Shown here in pieces: positions 43,060 to 55,619 of a stretch of 64,000 nt of DNA. The stretch lies in the NCBI RefSeq assembly GCF_020184175.1, contig NW_026083075.1, positions 17,292-81,291 of the forward strand, given 5' to 3'. The notes below the pieces were generated by a model. That model saw nothing but the letters and a program-made list of their open reading frames with translations. It ran no database searches and had not been told where the DNA came from. This DNA is from Aphis gossypii (Eukaryota > Arthropoda > Insecta > Hemiptera > Aphididae). Positions within the stretch are counted from its first letter, which is position 1; every line of letters begins with the position of its first letter. A program made the position numbers and the translations under genes.

Positions 43060-44379
43060 TGTGAGAGTACGGGATTTTTACGGTCCCAATAAACCACCCA
43101 TGAGTAAAGGGGAACACTTTACTCACGACCTGTGAGCCGCACCGCGTGATGACCCAAGGGCCAAGTCGATGGAACTCACAGGCTTTGATACACACAGTGA
43201 CGAATGAACGTCAAAGAGTTATTTAAAGGGGAAAAAAAAATATAATATTAATAAATAATGAGAATACAGAATACAGGGTGATCACGTGGGTATATTTTAC
43301 ATGTTTAACACAATTGAATTAATAATTTAATGTGGCTCTCGCACACAGAATTACAATAGTTTGATAATAAAAGAGAGCATACTGTTTTAGTATAATTACG
43401 GGAGGCACATGGCAAACATTAGGAATAATATAATATGAGGAAACAACGAATCTTCGGATCGGCCGCGAGGTTCGACGGAATGTAAAGATGATGTTTTATA
43501 ATGTTACCGACTCGCCGACCGTTGGGTTACCGTCCGGCATATCGCTAAGGACGGGAAATACGGGAGAGAGAAAAGAAAAAGAAAACATGCCTATTAAATA
43601 AATGCATATGAGAGAATAATATAATAAGGGTTTTGGGGGAACATGGATTTTCGGAGAGATATATTACGCAATTGACGTGGCCTCCACGCTGATGACTGGA
43701 GTTGCTGAGGTGATTGACCGACGGCTGTGGTAGGCTGGTCGGGTGACCGTTGACACACATACACGTGGTCGACATGGCCCACCGGCGTCAATCATTGGTA
43801 GGACGGCGGCTTCGCCCACATCGGCCCGCGTTGGTGTTTAGCCCCTCATGGCGGACGTTACAGCGTTGATGTAGATGAAAAAATAATAACAATAAACAAG
43901 ACTTTGTTTATTCGGTCGGACGTTCGACCACGAGGTTGAGCGAGCCAAGAAAAAGAACAACGGTAAAACAGCTGAGACGTGATGTCTGGTTCAGTCAAAA
44001 AATTGAGTGACGACGGCTGGCCGACGGCGTCCGGTCGCTGGTCGGTTTGTCCAATTGATGTCGTAGTGGGGAAGGTCAGGGTAGGTATATTACGGGACTT
44101 TACAATATTTCGGGGTGTATGGTATAATTGCCTGCGGGCCGTACCGGCGGACGCGACGAAGCGCTGGAGGCGCGGGCGGCGGACAACGCGGCACGTCGGC
44201 GACGAACACTGCATGGTGAAGGGGGGGACGGGGAACATTAATTGCATAATACTGCGGTCATTTCTGCATTAGCGCGCTAACAATAATATATAAATAAGGT
44301 ACGCTCATTAGTGGCAATATGGGTATAGGTATGTTTATACTTATAATAATATTGGTGCAAAAAATACTGTGACGTTACA
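43060..44379 (-). repeat. 3' LTR (minus orientation), 1320 bp
   Basis: The sequence from TGTGAGAGTACGGG to GACGTTACA matches 52692-54030 over its whole length. TGT/ACA ends. The GC-rich middle (43690-44230) gives spurious open frames on both strands. Preceded on the minus strand by a polypurine tract (44380-44396, complement TTGTTGGGGGGGTTC). Confidence 0.95.
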
Positions 44380-44396
44380 GAACCCCCCCAACAAAT
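44380..44396 (-). promoter_or_regulatory. Polypurine tract
   Basis: On the minus strand a GGGGGGG run followed by TTC directly abuts the LTR, as needed for second-strand priming. Confidence 0.7.
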
Positions 44397-45930
44397 TGTT
44401 GAAGGTGTCTGTAAGAATACCTGAAAACCATTTGTTGTAGAGTAAAAGAGCAGAATTTTTTGGGAATGACCATAGACTAACAATTTGAGGGAATATAACA
44501 TTTTAACGAAGGACCTCAGAGTAACCAGATACATAGTAATAAAATTTAATTTGCAATCATAAAAGAAAAATAAAATTGGGTGAGGGAGTATGAGTGATGG
44601 GGTACTGGCATCACAATAATAATGTAATAATTAATAACCTACACATCTGTGCGCACACAGTATATAATCATAATAAAAAACAGAACGTTAGTGTTAACAC
44701 ATGATAATAATAATAAGACCTACCAATAATAATATCCTGACTAGTCCAGGGAGCAACTGAACAAAATATATGTATAGAAATAAAACAACAAAATAAAATA
44801 TTACCTAACAGGGAAAGGGGAAAGGGACTCTGAGATAGTCTATGCCTTTACTGGGGTCACGACTGTAACAGGTACGACCACGTTATGGGAGCTTAACGTG
44901 GAAGGGGACAAGACAAAAAAAAATAAAAATAAAAACTATTGTGTACAGGCAAGACATCGAAGGCCTTACACTGTGTAATTTACTCTGGACATTTTTTTGA
45001 CACACATAGCAAGCCATGGTGGGACCTACCGGGGAAAAAGGGGGGCTAACGAGAAAGTTCCTGCATGTTGTAGTGAGGGAGCGGTCAAGAGGCGGGGTCT
45101 GGTGGCTCCTTTGCTCTCTTTTGGAGAGTCGTCCTCCAGATCATTGACACACGACGCCGTTGGACCGCAGAATGTCGGCCCGGTCGCCCCTACACGACAC
45201 CTCCGGGAAGCCGGCTTTTATACACCGACCGCCCCAGACCGTGGGTAGACGCGAACCGCTAGGACCCGAGGTTGCCGCATCTGGTCGACCCAAGTTCGTG
45301 TGCTCACTGGGTGGGACGTCACTACAACACCGGTTTTTTTTAAGAGAAGAGTGTCTCAGACTCTTTGCCGTGCAGAGAGCAGCAGCACTACTCTCTGCAG
45401 GACGGGGGCCCTACCGAGCTGGGGTGAAGGGGGGGACACGAATTTAAAGAAGATACGAGACAGAATATAGGCAGTTTAAAAGTGGGGGAAAAGGGGGGGA
45501 AGAACGCGGAAGGTTACGAATTAAATGACCCGGGATTGATTGTTTTCACAATCACGTTCGCAGCACATCTGTGTGCTTTAGTACGATGCACGCCTACTAT
45601 CGGTGTCGATACCGACAGTAGGTACGGGGTAACCCCCCATTTAGATGAAGTACGGCAGGCACAAGTTGGGTCACCAATTTCGTATACAATTTAAAATATA
45701 TAAAAAAAAACGTATTTTGGTAAAATTATTAATTTTGAACAGTTTAGGTTACTGGGGTATGTATGTTTTGAGTTGAGTAACATGTAAGTACCATGGGGCG
45801 TATCATCATCTGGGTTGACTAATTCTAGGCGTTGACATTTTTGACATTTTTTACTTTAAAGGGACCATCGTATAACAAGAAGAATTTAGATATTTTTTTG
45901 TCGATTTTATTACTGAGTTTATGTGTTCGG
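44397..45930. other. Non-coding 3' region of the mdg1-like element
   Basis: About 1.5 kb between the integrase end and the polypurine tract. It includes a GC-rich block (44990-45460) with plus-strand open frames that resemble no protein I know, and a strong hairpin at 45593-45622. Possibly a lost gene or captured sequence. Confidence 0.5.
45593..45622. other. 30-base hairpin
   Basis: CCTACTATCGGT and ACCGACAGTAGG pair at 11 of 12 positions around a GTCGAT loop. Function unknown; it lies inside the non-coding 3' region of the retrotransposon. Confidence 0.6.
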
Positions 45931-45939
45931 GCTAAGACT

Positions 45940-48500
45940 AGATCATTGATTTTGAAAAAATGGGGTTGAGACGTTCTTTGTGATATTTTTTACGGTATTC
46001 GGTTTGAGAGTTGTACTTCTTGTGCTAATATTAATTGTTTGTTGAGATCTACAGGTAATCATTTCATGAGGGAATTGTATAAATTGAGTGATGGGATTGT
46101 GTTGTTGAGTTTTGAAGAAAAAGGGCAGAGGGGTGTGCTGTGTCGATTCGTGGCGAATGTTATTTAATGTCCACTCTATGTAAGGTACATCTGGGGCCAG
46201 AGGGAATGTTGTTTGTGCAGTACGTACGAACATTCGACCAATTTCTCGCATGACACGCTCTGCTGGGTTTGATTGGGGATGGTATATACTGGTATGAGAC
46301 ACTTGTACGTTATTTTTTGAAGGGAGGTTTGCCAATATTTACTTATGAATTGCCTACCATGATCGGATACTATATTTTTTGGGACACCGTACTTGGGAAA
46401 TAATCCGTGGTTAATTTTTTGATACTATTTTTGCGTTGGCGCATCGGAGGGGAATAATTTTACAAAACGGGTGAAGTTATCTACAATGACGAATATAGGA
46501 AAATTGAAAAATACCGGTAGGAGAGGACCATAAAAATCGACTAATAATTTATCAAGGGGCTTTTTGAGAGAATGGGTTGTAACGGACCGGCAATGCGAGT
46601 GGTCTTCGGCTTGCACTTCTGACACAATTCACATGCCTGTACGATACAACGGACGGTTTTATTAAATGAGGGGAAATAACAAATATTTTTTAAAGTATGA
46701 GCAGTTTTAAGGGACCAGTGTGGGCATAATTAATTGAATAATAATACAACTTGTTGACCAAGTGGTCAGGAATATAAAGGGACCAATGGGTGTTAGCTTT
46801 GGTTGTTCGAATAAATAAGGTATCTCTTTCCAAAGTATAATATTGCTTCCAGACTGGTGGGTGATTTGATTTTAATTAAGGATGATATTTTTTAACCGGG
46901 GGTCTTTTTTGTGTTCAGAGAGATATTGTTGAATATTGAAATAATGTCGGAGAGAATAGTGGGGGGAGTGTGTAATGTAGAATGCTGGGGAAGTCTTTGG
47001 GGGGTTGATCGTCGCGACCGAGGGGGTGTCTTGACAGGGTATCTATGGGATTGTCTTTCCCAGGACAGTGAATAATTTTGAGATCAAACTCTTGGAGTGC
47101 AAGAGTCACGGTGAGACGGGAGTTTTTTTAATTTACAGAGAAAGAGAAATGTTAAAGCTTTGTGGTCAGTATATAAATTTATTGGGTGGCCGAGAATATA
47201 AATTTTGAATTTCTGACAGGCAAACAGAATACCCAGCAGCTCTAGTTCAGTCACTGTGTAGTTCCTTTCGGCACCACATAGTGACCTACTTGCGAACGAC
47301 AGTGTATTGCGTTGGCCCGCAGCATCAATTTGGAAAATTCTGCTCCAAGTCCTATGTATGAGGCATCGGTTTGGATACAGAAGGTGTTAAAATTGGGGTG
47401 TGTTAATGATACTATGAAGGGAGAAAGCAGTTTTTATTTTTTGGAAGGCGTTTTTATCTTGTTTCGGTGAATATCCAGGGGGTGTCTTTACAAATGAGAT
47501 GAGAAAGAGGGTGTAATAGGGAAGCATGATTTTTTGGAAAATTTACGGTAGAAATTACAAAAGCCGAAAATGATTGGAGATCTTTTTTATTACGGGGTTC
47601 GGGAAAATTTTGAAGGGCGTTAACTTTGTCGGGGTCCATGATCATACCGGTAGGGATATAAAGTGACCGAGAAATTTAATTTGTTTTTTATGGAAGTGAC
47701 ATTTTTTAATTTTAGGGTGAGGCCTGCTAGAGAGATTTTTATGAAAAATCCACTCTAGAGTCTCAAGGTGTGTTTCGAAAGAAGGGAAGATACTAATATG
47801 TCGTCGACGTGGTATGAATGTCATTAGGGAGGGACAGGGGCTAGTAATAATTATTTAGGGCGGCTTCTAATCCTTTCCCAAAAGCTGCATTGGAAATATT
47901 TAACCCAAAGGAACTACACAAAATTGGTAGGACCTTCCGTCGTAGAGGAAACTGGTGTACTGACGAACCGAGGGGTCAAGTGGGATTTGCCAATAGCCAG
48001 AGGAAAAATCAAGAGAAGAAAAAAAGATTATTGTAAATTTTGCTAGGATATCGTCGATTGGGGGGGAAGCGTCTCGAGTGGGAAGAATAATAGTATTTAA
48101 TTTGCGAGCGTCCAAACATAAACGTAGTGTTCCGTCAGCTTTTATTACAGTAACGAGGGGATTGTTGTACGGGGAATCCGATCTTTCGATCACCCCCCAC
48201 TTAGTCATCTTGTCGATTTCTTTTTGTACGGCGGGACGACGAGAGAATGGTACAGGGTACGGTTTAATTTTATAGGGGTCATGAGGTTTGATATTAAATT
48301 TATAAGAGAAGAAAGTGTGAAGGCCGGGTTGTCATTAAAAATGTGATCATATTTTTGAAGAAGGGAGGTCATTAATTGGTTGAGAATCATTAAGGGGAAT
48401 TTCATAAGGGCAATATTTTTTCTGTTTCGAATGGATAGGTTTGATTTATTAAGTGAGAGGGACCTTCGTCCATGGTGAAAGATCATTAGTGACAATAATA
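45940..48500 (-). pseudogene. pol (RT, RNase H, integrase) of the mdg1-like element
   Basis: 48495-47900 covers the RT start (KWGVIERSDSPYNNPLVTVI, LRLCLDARKLNTII, SSLDFSSGYWQIPL). The catalytic box is present as HVDD rather than YVDD at about 47800-47812, in a shifted frame. 47645-47454 has the thumb (MIMDPDKVNALQNFPEPRNK, KKDLQSF). 47109-46990 is the RNase H end (FDLKIIHCPGKDNPIDTLSR). The integrase has LLVDFYGPLLP (about 46540), IVSDHGRQF (about 46370) and NPAERVMREIG (about 46265) as D, D and E, with the C-terminus to 45943. Frame changes are frequent, most at G or T runs, so either decay or homopolymer errors. Confidence 0.85.
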
Positions 48501-48817
48501 TTTTTTAACGAATTAACTAAGCTATTTGGATCATTATCTGGATTATTTAAAGGGGATGTTATCTTGATAGAGGGGAGGGAGATTTCCTTGCTATTGTAGT
48601 CTATGGTTTACCCCGTTTTCAAGTAACCAGTCGGTACCTAGAATTAGGGTGTAGACAATTGGGGAACAACTAGAAATATACCGTGTGTTTGATAATTTTG
48701 AACATGAAATTTAAATAGATTTGGGATTTGATTTTAATTGTTTTGTGACTGAGTGCCGTGTCAAAAGAATGCCTGTGAGGGGAAAGAGGGGAATTGTATT
48801 CGGGTCAGAATTTTGAT

Positions 48818-50491
48818 TTAATATTTTAAAAGGTCTTCAGAGATAGCAGAGACAGTTGCGCCAGAATCTAAGAGAGCATTGTGAGATTTATTAAAGAGAG
48901 TGATGGAAATTTCGGGGCGGTAGTTTGGAGGGGGTGTTCGTTCGAAATCGGGGGGAGAAGCTAATGGGTGGGTGAGTATTGACATATTATGAGGATTGAT
49001 ATTAGAGGGGGACACAGTGCACATCCTCGCGGGCATGGTCAGACCTAGTTTTCCGGAGGTGGGGTATGGTGGGGGAGTTGGGGCGGATTGATTTTGAGAA
49101 TTATATTGAGGGCGTTGATAGTTATTTTGACGAGGGGGATATCTATTTTGTTGATTGGGGCCAGAAGAATTGTTAAACGAATTTCGATTTTGATTATTTT
49201 GACTTTGATAAGAGGGGGCATTTTGATTATTTTGAGTGTTTGGAGGGGAATGAGCTTGCTGAATATGGGAGAGTTGTTGAACGAGTTCATTAGTGGTGGT
49301 GATACGGAGACCTCTGAGGGCGATGGAAATGTTAAAGGTGAAGTGGGAAGTGATCTGATCAACCATCTCGGCCTGATCGATAGGTGGCTGCAAGAACCCG
49401 GGCCTTACTGATCCAATCCATCGCGTGCTTCTGCAGAGATGATGAGTCTCTGTGGATAGGGGGCGATAGAGTTCGTTCGGATGGCGCGCTGTTGATTGGG
49501 TGACCAGAACTGATTACGAAATAATACTAAGAAATCTTGATAATTTATAGGGGGGGGGAAGTAGAGTGGTATACCAGAGACGGGCACCTTCGATGAATTT
49601 AGACTTTATATTTAATTTTGACATTGTCGGGGACTGGGGGCTGAGTGAGAAAATATTGTTCGGGCCTGTTCAATGATTCCTCCGGATGAACTGGAATGAG
49701 TTGGCCATCGTAGGGGGAAGCTTTGCAGAATCGAGGCTAATGCCAGTGCTGTTGGAAAGGGTGGTACTATTTATTGTGGATGTGGTTTGATTAGGAAATG
49801 ATATATTATAATTAGGGACGGAAAAACTAGAAGTATTGGAGGGGAAATTGGATTGTGTTGGAATAGGGTGGGCGACAGTAGTGGAAGTCAAGATACTATT
49901 AAAGGAAACTTGAGGCATTGATTGAGAACAGGTGGGGACGATTGGGGGGGCAATGAGAGGGACGGAATGTTGAAATTTATTTTCCAAGCAGCTAGCCTAG
50001 CACTTTGACCTTCGACAAGGCTTATCCTATCTCCGAGGCTCTGACGGTGTCACTAAGTGCGCGTGGGGAATTAGTTGTACACTTTGGGACTCCTGGGTCC
50101 GCTGTTGTTGTTTAGAAGTTTCGTTTGTTATGGCAATGAGGTCTTGATTAATGGAGGATTGAAACTTGGAGAACTTAACGTTGAACTTCGGCGTCATTGT
50201 CATCGATTCGAATGCATAGTTCATCAAGGCGCGGCGTCGAGTCGCGCGCGACTTCCGGGAGATATTGTCTAACTGAGTGTTGAACGTATCAGACATGGTG
50301 GCTACTAATTGAGCTAGTGACTCTAAAGAGAGGGGGGGGTTTCTACTACAAGGATTGATTGGTCTCTTCAGTAACGGACATGGTGAGATCAAAATCAGTG
50401 GCAGGAGTAAAAAGGGATATGGGGGGGTTAGTAATTGGAGGGGTTGAAACCTATCAGGCTGTTTGGTACGGCGTTGACCAGCGCTATGCAT
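48818..50491 (-). pseudogene. gag and protease of the mdg1-like element
   Basis: Frames 50491-50027, 49987-49670, 49587-49405 and 49393-48818 form a fragmented gag. The first is basic and arginine-rich near its end (SRKSRATRRRALMNYAFE). The second is a Ser/Pro/Asn-rich linker. The third has the LVLFRNQFWSPNQQRAIR motif of mdg1-type capsids. The fourth contains IALRGLRITTTNELVQQL, an Asn/Gln-rich segment and ends with the aspartic protease site LLDSGATVSAISEDLL (about 48865-48820). No clear CCHC knuckle is visible. The frames are separated by small indels. Confidence 0.75.
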
Positions 50492-50499
50492 GGATCATT

Positions 50500-52671
50500 C
50501 CACGAATAAATACCAGAGTGTTCATATTGGGGACGTTGTTTAAGAACCGGCTACTTATTGGGCAGAGCACAACAAAAAAAAAATATTTATAATACTTAAA
50601 GTAATAGAATAGGGAAATGTTTGAAATATTTTATAATGATAATTTTTTAGAGTTGTTTAATAGTTAACCGAACCTTTTAGGAGATTGAATTAATAAAATA
50701 ATATACTGATAATAAAATATCAAGAAACCAAAGTAAAGGTGACTTAATAAAATAATAATAAATTTTTAAATAATATTAATTTAAAGTGTAACAAAAGTAG
50801 AGGGAAATATGGGAAAATATTAAATAGTTATATTAAAGTAATTATAAAATGAAAAAATTGTTGCTAAACAATAAGGTGATATACTGGTCCAAGTACTAAA
50901 ATAATACTATACAATAAACCTCCTTATGCGTAGCACCATAAGAATATAATAAGAATATAATAGTAATACTAAAAGTGATAATTAATTTAAACGTGATCAC
51001 AGTAACCGTGAAATGATGATACTAATAAGAGAATATTTAAATAGTGGTGCACTAAGCGTACAAGAAAGAGTAATTTAATATAATAATAAAAATGTAATAT
51101 AGATTGTTATACTACAAGGTAAATAATATAGGGGAAAATCATTTTAATTTAACAAAATAATAATTAATTATAACAGGTTTATACTAAAGGAATATTAATT
51201 TTCAATATAAAAGTTAACCAAATGTCCTAAGACAGATAATAATAATAAAGTTTAATATGAATATAAACCTTAAGACGTCAAAAAGGAATAGATTTAATTT
51301 ATAATCTGTAATATGTAATATAATGGGGCCCTAAGCAGGACCGAGCTACCGAGCCTTTAGACTACCTAGCAACACGTCAGTCGTTTTACACAATAATAAT
51401 AGATAGTAGTAGTAATAGTGAACATTACAGGGGAAAATTTTATTGATCATAATAGGGAAGCACTTTAATAATTTAGAGGGAAACATCTTAATATTTTTAA
51501 GGCACTTAATTAAGGTAACAGTTTAATATTTAATTTATACAGTGGAAAGCAACATAATAATTTTTGTAGGGAAATAACTTAATGATTTTTTGATAAAGTA
51601 ACAATTTAATAGAGAGGAAACAACTTAATATTTTTGATAATTTAATTTTAATGAGCTTTTTGCAAGAGAAAAGAATAGTTAGATTTTTTTTTTTTTTTGT
51701 ATTAATTTTTAATTTATTATTTTAATAAAGAATAAGACATTTAATTTATAATAAGTTTTCAATAGTGGATTTTTTATGTGCCTACCAAGGAAATATATTT
51801 AATTTAATTTATAATAATAATGTGGTTTCACGCATGACACCAACAGATTTAAGTTAATATACTTTTGGCCATGAGGTCTTGACACAATATAGAAATAATA
51901 ATATAAAATTGACCATGTGGTCTGGGGGAAAAGACAAGAGTTATCGCGCCCTAAACAGAAATGAACCTAACAGGGTTATGCCCTGGGAGGGAAAACGGGT
52001 CTAGGAACATAACAGGCAGGGGGTTTTACAAGGGGAAAAATATTAGATCATACCAAAGGGAGATAGACGGGTCGTTGCAGTGTCGCGAACTTCGATGCCC
52101 GCTATCCGCCAAGCCCGTCACCGACAAACGCGCCTCTGCCGCATCCGGGACCAGCACACACCAGCAGGAACAATTTCTGTAAATGCATGTGGATAACAAT
52201 TGTGTATGGGGGACACATAATAAAAATAATAATTTAATTTTACCTGGTAGGGCATCATGCTGCATTTTAATTTTTTACAATATATTTTTTTTTGTTACCA
52301 AAGGTAAAGTGAGAATTTTAATTTGATATTGCCTCTCGCACAAGAGAAATATAGAGAAAGAAAAAAAATTTGTTTTAATTAAAAATGTGGGTTTGGGGAA
52401 AAGGTTGCTAAGAGGGACATGAGAGATTGATTAAGATGTTTACTTATGACAGGAGACTTTAGATTTGAGGATTGAGATAGATGAAAATTGCCATGTGTGT
52501 GCCATACATTAATTGTTAATTATTAAGTTATTATATAAGAATTTTGCCATTTTTTAACGAGATTTTGATATTTTAAGTTTTTAGAGCGAGAATTTTAATT
52601 TTAAGAGAGTTTATAGAGAGAAGAAAAAAAAAAAAAATACGTTATTAGTTACAAGGGGATTTGGACCTCGT
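50500..52671 (-). other. Long untranslated leader of the mdg1-like element
   Basis: About 2.2 kb between the primer-binding site and gag. Mostly ATAATA-rich sequence with a GC-rich island at 52060-52180. No convincing coding frame on either strand. Such a long leader is unusual and may hold packaging or translation-control structure; that is inference. Confidence 0.5.
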
Positions 52672-52689
52672 GTCCTGTCACGGTCGCCA
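52672..52689 (-). promoter_or_regulatory. Primer-binding site, tRNA-Arg type
   Basis: On the minus strand TGGCGACCGTGACAGGAC starts 2 bases after the 5' LTR. Its complement ends in ...CACGGTCGCCA, the 3' end of an insect tRNA-Arg, the primer used by mdg1/412-type elements. Confidence 0.85.
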
Positions 52690-52691
52690 TA

Positions 52692-54030
52692 TGTGAGAGT
52701 ACGGGATTTTTACGGTCCCAATAAACCACCCATGAGTAAAGGGGAACACTTTACTCACGACCTGTGAGCCGCACCGCGTGATGACCCAAGGGCCAAGTCG
52801 ATGGAACTCACAGGCTTTGATACACACAGTGACGAATGAACGTCAAAGAGTTATTTAAAGGGGAAAAAAAAATATAATATTAATAAATAATGAGAATACA
52901 GAATATCAGGGTGATCACGTGGGTATATTTACTTTCATGTTTAACACAATTGAATTAATAATTTAATGTGGCTCTCGCACACAGAATTACAATAGTTTGA
53001 TAATAAAGAGAGCATACTGTTTTAGTATAATTACGGAGGCACATGGCAAACATTAGGAATAATATAATATGAGGAAACAACGAATCTTCGGATCGGCCCG
53101 CGAGGTTCGACGGAATGTAAAGATGATTTTTATATGTTACCTCGCCGACCGTTGGGTTACCGTCCGGCATATCGCTAAGGACGGGAATACGGGAGAGAGA
53201 AAAGAAAAAGAAAACATGCCTATTAAATAATATGCATATGAGAGAATAATATAATAAGGGTTTTGGGGGAAACATGGATTTTCGGAGAGATATATTACGC
53301 ATTGACGTGGCCTCCACGCTGATGACTGGAGTTGCTGAGGTGATTGACCGACGGCTGTGGTAGGCTGGTCGGGTGACCGTTGACACACATACACGTGGTC
53401 GACATTGCCCACCGCGTCAATCATTGGTAGGACGGCGGCTTCGCCCACATCGGGCCCGCGTTGGTGTTTTTAGCCCCTCATGGCGGACGTTACAGCGTTG
53501 ATGTAGATGAAAAAATAATACAATAAACAAGACTTTGTTTATTCGGTCGGACGTTCGACCACGAGGTTGAGCGAGCCAAGAAAAAGAACAACGGTAAAAC
53601 ACTGAGACGTGATGTCTGGTTCAGTCAGAAAAATTGAGTGACGACGGCTGCCGACGGCGTCCGTCGCTGGTCGGTGTTGTCCAATTGATGTCGTAGTGGG
53701 GAAGGTCAGGGTAGGTATATTACGGGACTTTACAATATTTCGGGGTGTATGGTATAATTGCCTGCGGGCCGTACCGGCGGACGCGACGAAAGCGCTGGAG
53801 GCGACGGGCGGCGGACAACCGCGGCACGTCGGCGACGAACACTGCATGGTGAAGGGGGGGAGGGGGGGGGACGGGGAACATTAATTGCATAATACTGCGG
53901 TCATTTCTGCATTAGCGCGCGATAATCATAATAATATATAAATAAGGTACGTCTCATTAGTGGCAATATGGGTATAGGTATGTTTATACTATAATAATTG
54001 GTGTTGCAAAAAATATACTGTGACGTTACA
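52692..54030 (-). repeat. 5' LTR (minus orientation), 1339 bp
   Basis: Full-length partner of 43060-44379. Differences are scattered one- to five-base indels, many in homopolymers (for example near 52930 and 53400-53450), plus a few substitutions. Confidence 0.95.
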
Positions 54031-54960
54031 ATGGGTATTTAGTCAATTTTAAACTTTATCAAGGCAAAAGCCCAAAATCTAACACTGTTTACGAACAATT
54101 ATTTGGTAAAGCTGCAAGTCCCGTATTAGTTCTTATATGATGAAATTTCCGAAGAAAGAGGCAATTAATTTATTCTTTTTACTGGACAATTTATTATCCG
54201 TAAAAATCTCCATTCTTTTTAAAATATTGTGGATACTCAGCAAATAGGAACCATCGACCCATACGTGAAAATAGATTCAAAAAGACTGTCCTTTACAAAA
54301 TAAAAATTATTTTGCAAAAAAAGAACGCGGATACTTTGAAACAGCCATGGATAAAAGTAATGGTCTTTTGTATGTTCGATGGAGGACAATGCTGTGGTAA
54401 CAATGATATCGACCTCATGTGGTACAAAAGAAATAAGCCATGTAAAAAGGTATTCTCAACAAAAAAAAAAAAATATATTGGTTCAAAGACTAACCCTCAT
54501 TGCAAAAATATAACCACTGGGAGGTACTGACCAAATGGATCAAAATCTTGGATGTTACCGCATTGGAGTTCGTGGAAAAAAATGGTATTGGCCTCTCGTG
54601 ACATGGATGTTTGATTGTAGCAATGCAAAACAGTTGGGTTTTATACAATAAAACAGGGAGACCAAAAATTTCTCAACTGAAAATTTAAAAGAGAGGTAGT
54701 AAATGTTTATTTATTAGAAAATACAAATGCTCCACCAGATTAGGACGCGTATCAAAATCATTTGTTCGTCACTCTCGTATTTCAGATACATTACGGTTTG
54801 ATAAACTGATCACTTGGTACAACATACAGAAGAAAAAAGAAGATGTGCCGGAAAAAATTGCAACTAAACTGTACGAACAAGTGTTCAAAATGCTCTGTTG
54901 GATTATGCATTAATTGTTTTAACCCTTTTCATTCCCATTGAAGATTTATATTTATAAAAT
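54031..54960 (+). pseudogene. piggyBac transposase, right fragment
   Basis: Directly after the LTR the frame resumes with residues matching YLVNFKLYQGK and TVYEQLFGKAASPVL (family GKAASPV-like region). Frameshifted pieces follow: KKERGYFETAMDKSNGL and VRWRT; GGTDQMDQNLGCYRIGVRGK with the third catalytic Asp (about 54520-54575); SKSFVRHSRISDTLRFD (about 54755-54800); and a Cys-rich C-terminus RRCAGKNCN...CSKCSVGLCINCF (about 54840-54925). Dead copy. 54960-55480 that follows is AT-rich with poly-A runs and no gene. Confidence 0.8.
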
Positions 54961-55165
54961 AATACAATTTTTTGTTTTTATAAGTTTATAAGAACATTTT
55001 TTTATACATACTCAACCTTTATTTCCTTACTAATAAAAAAGAATTATAAAAATATACAGATTATGCTTGAATTTTACTGCGTTTGATTTTATTTATAATT
55101 GTATACAAGTTATATTATTTTAAAGAAAAAAGTTATAAAATACCTAGGTAGGATAAGTGCCCAGC

Positions 55166-55181
55166 GTTGCCATATGGCAAC
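55166..55181. other. 16-base perfect palindrome
   Basis: GTTGCCATATGGCAAC lies about 240 bases after the piggyBac C-terminus, where a subterminal transposase-binding site would be expected. The role is inferred only from position. Confidence 0.4.
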
Positions 55182-55501
55182 AGCAAATATCTCGAAAACT
55201 ATGATAAAAAAAAAAAAAAAAAATATTTTGTATAAAATAAGAGTGTTTTTAGAGTTATTAACAATAATTTATTGAAAATAAAAAAAAAAAAAAATTCGGG
55301 GCGCTATGGGATGTATCTATTTGTGGTGCAAATTATACAAAATACCATTCCCTAAACCACTCTATTAGATGGAATCATTTTTATAGTTGAAAATTAAAGT
55401 CAACCGATGCAAATATAAAACTTAAATTCTACATGATAATAGTAAATATTTAATTTAAAGCTAGTTAATAGTAGTAAAGTAATAGTATTAATAAGTACTT
55501 A

Positions 55502-55575
55502 CATTTCTGTTAGCGTGGAGATGCTTGAAAAATATACTGGCTTCTAGTGCTTCTATTGAACTAGCTGTATTCATG
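55502..55575 (-). CDS. Possible short first coding exon
   Basis: On the minus strand an ATG at about 55575 opens MNTASSIEALEASIFFKHLH and a few more residues (ANRN) to a strong donor, AAT|GTAAGTACTT. No downstream exon was found, and the protein is not recognised. It could be a host or transposon leader exon, or chance. Confidence 0.3.
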
Positions 55576-55619
55576 ATGGAGCTTATGATTTTTTATAGTC
55601 TAATTCGCCACCTGTCGCG

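Larger units (their letters stand above)
43060..54030 (-). mobile_element. mdg1/412-like Ty3/gypsy LTR retrotransposon, 10.97 kb
   Basis: Complete insertion flanked by ATGG (43056-43059 and 54031-54034), with two long LTRs, an internal minus-strand gag-protease-RT-RNase H-integrase order, a tRNA-Arg primer site and a G-rich polypurine tract. There is no env frame. It sits inside a piggyBac coding region, which continues on both sides. Many frameshifts; the LTRs differ mainly by short indels. Confidence 0.92.

Noticed and set aside
43858..44272. Open frames on both strands within the LTR
   Set aside because: The same frames recur, shifted and broken, in the second LTR copy, which shows that they are not maintained.
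44997..45447. Plus-strand frames in the GC-rich block of the mdg1-like element
   Set aside because: They are antisense to the element, overlap each other in different frames and match no family; GC-rich DNA has few stop codons.
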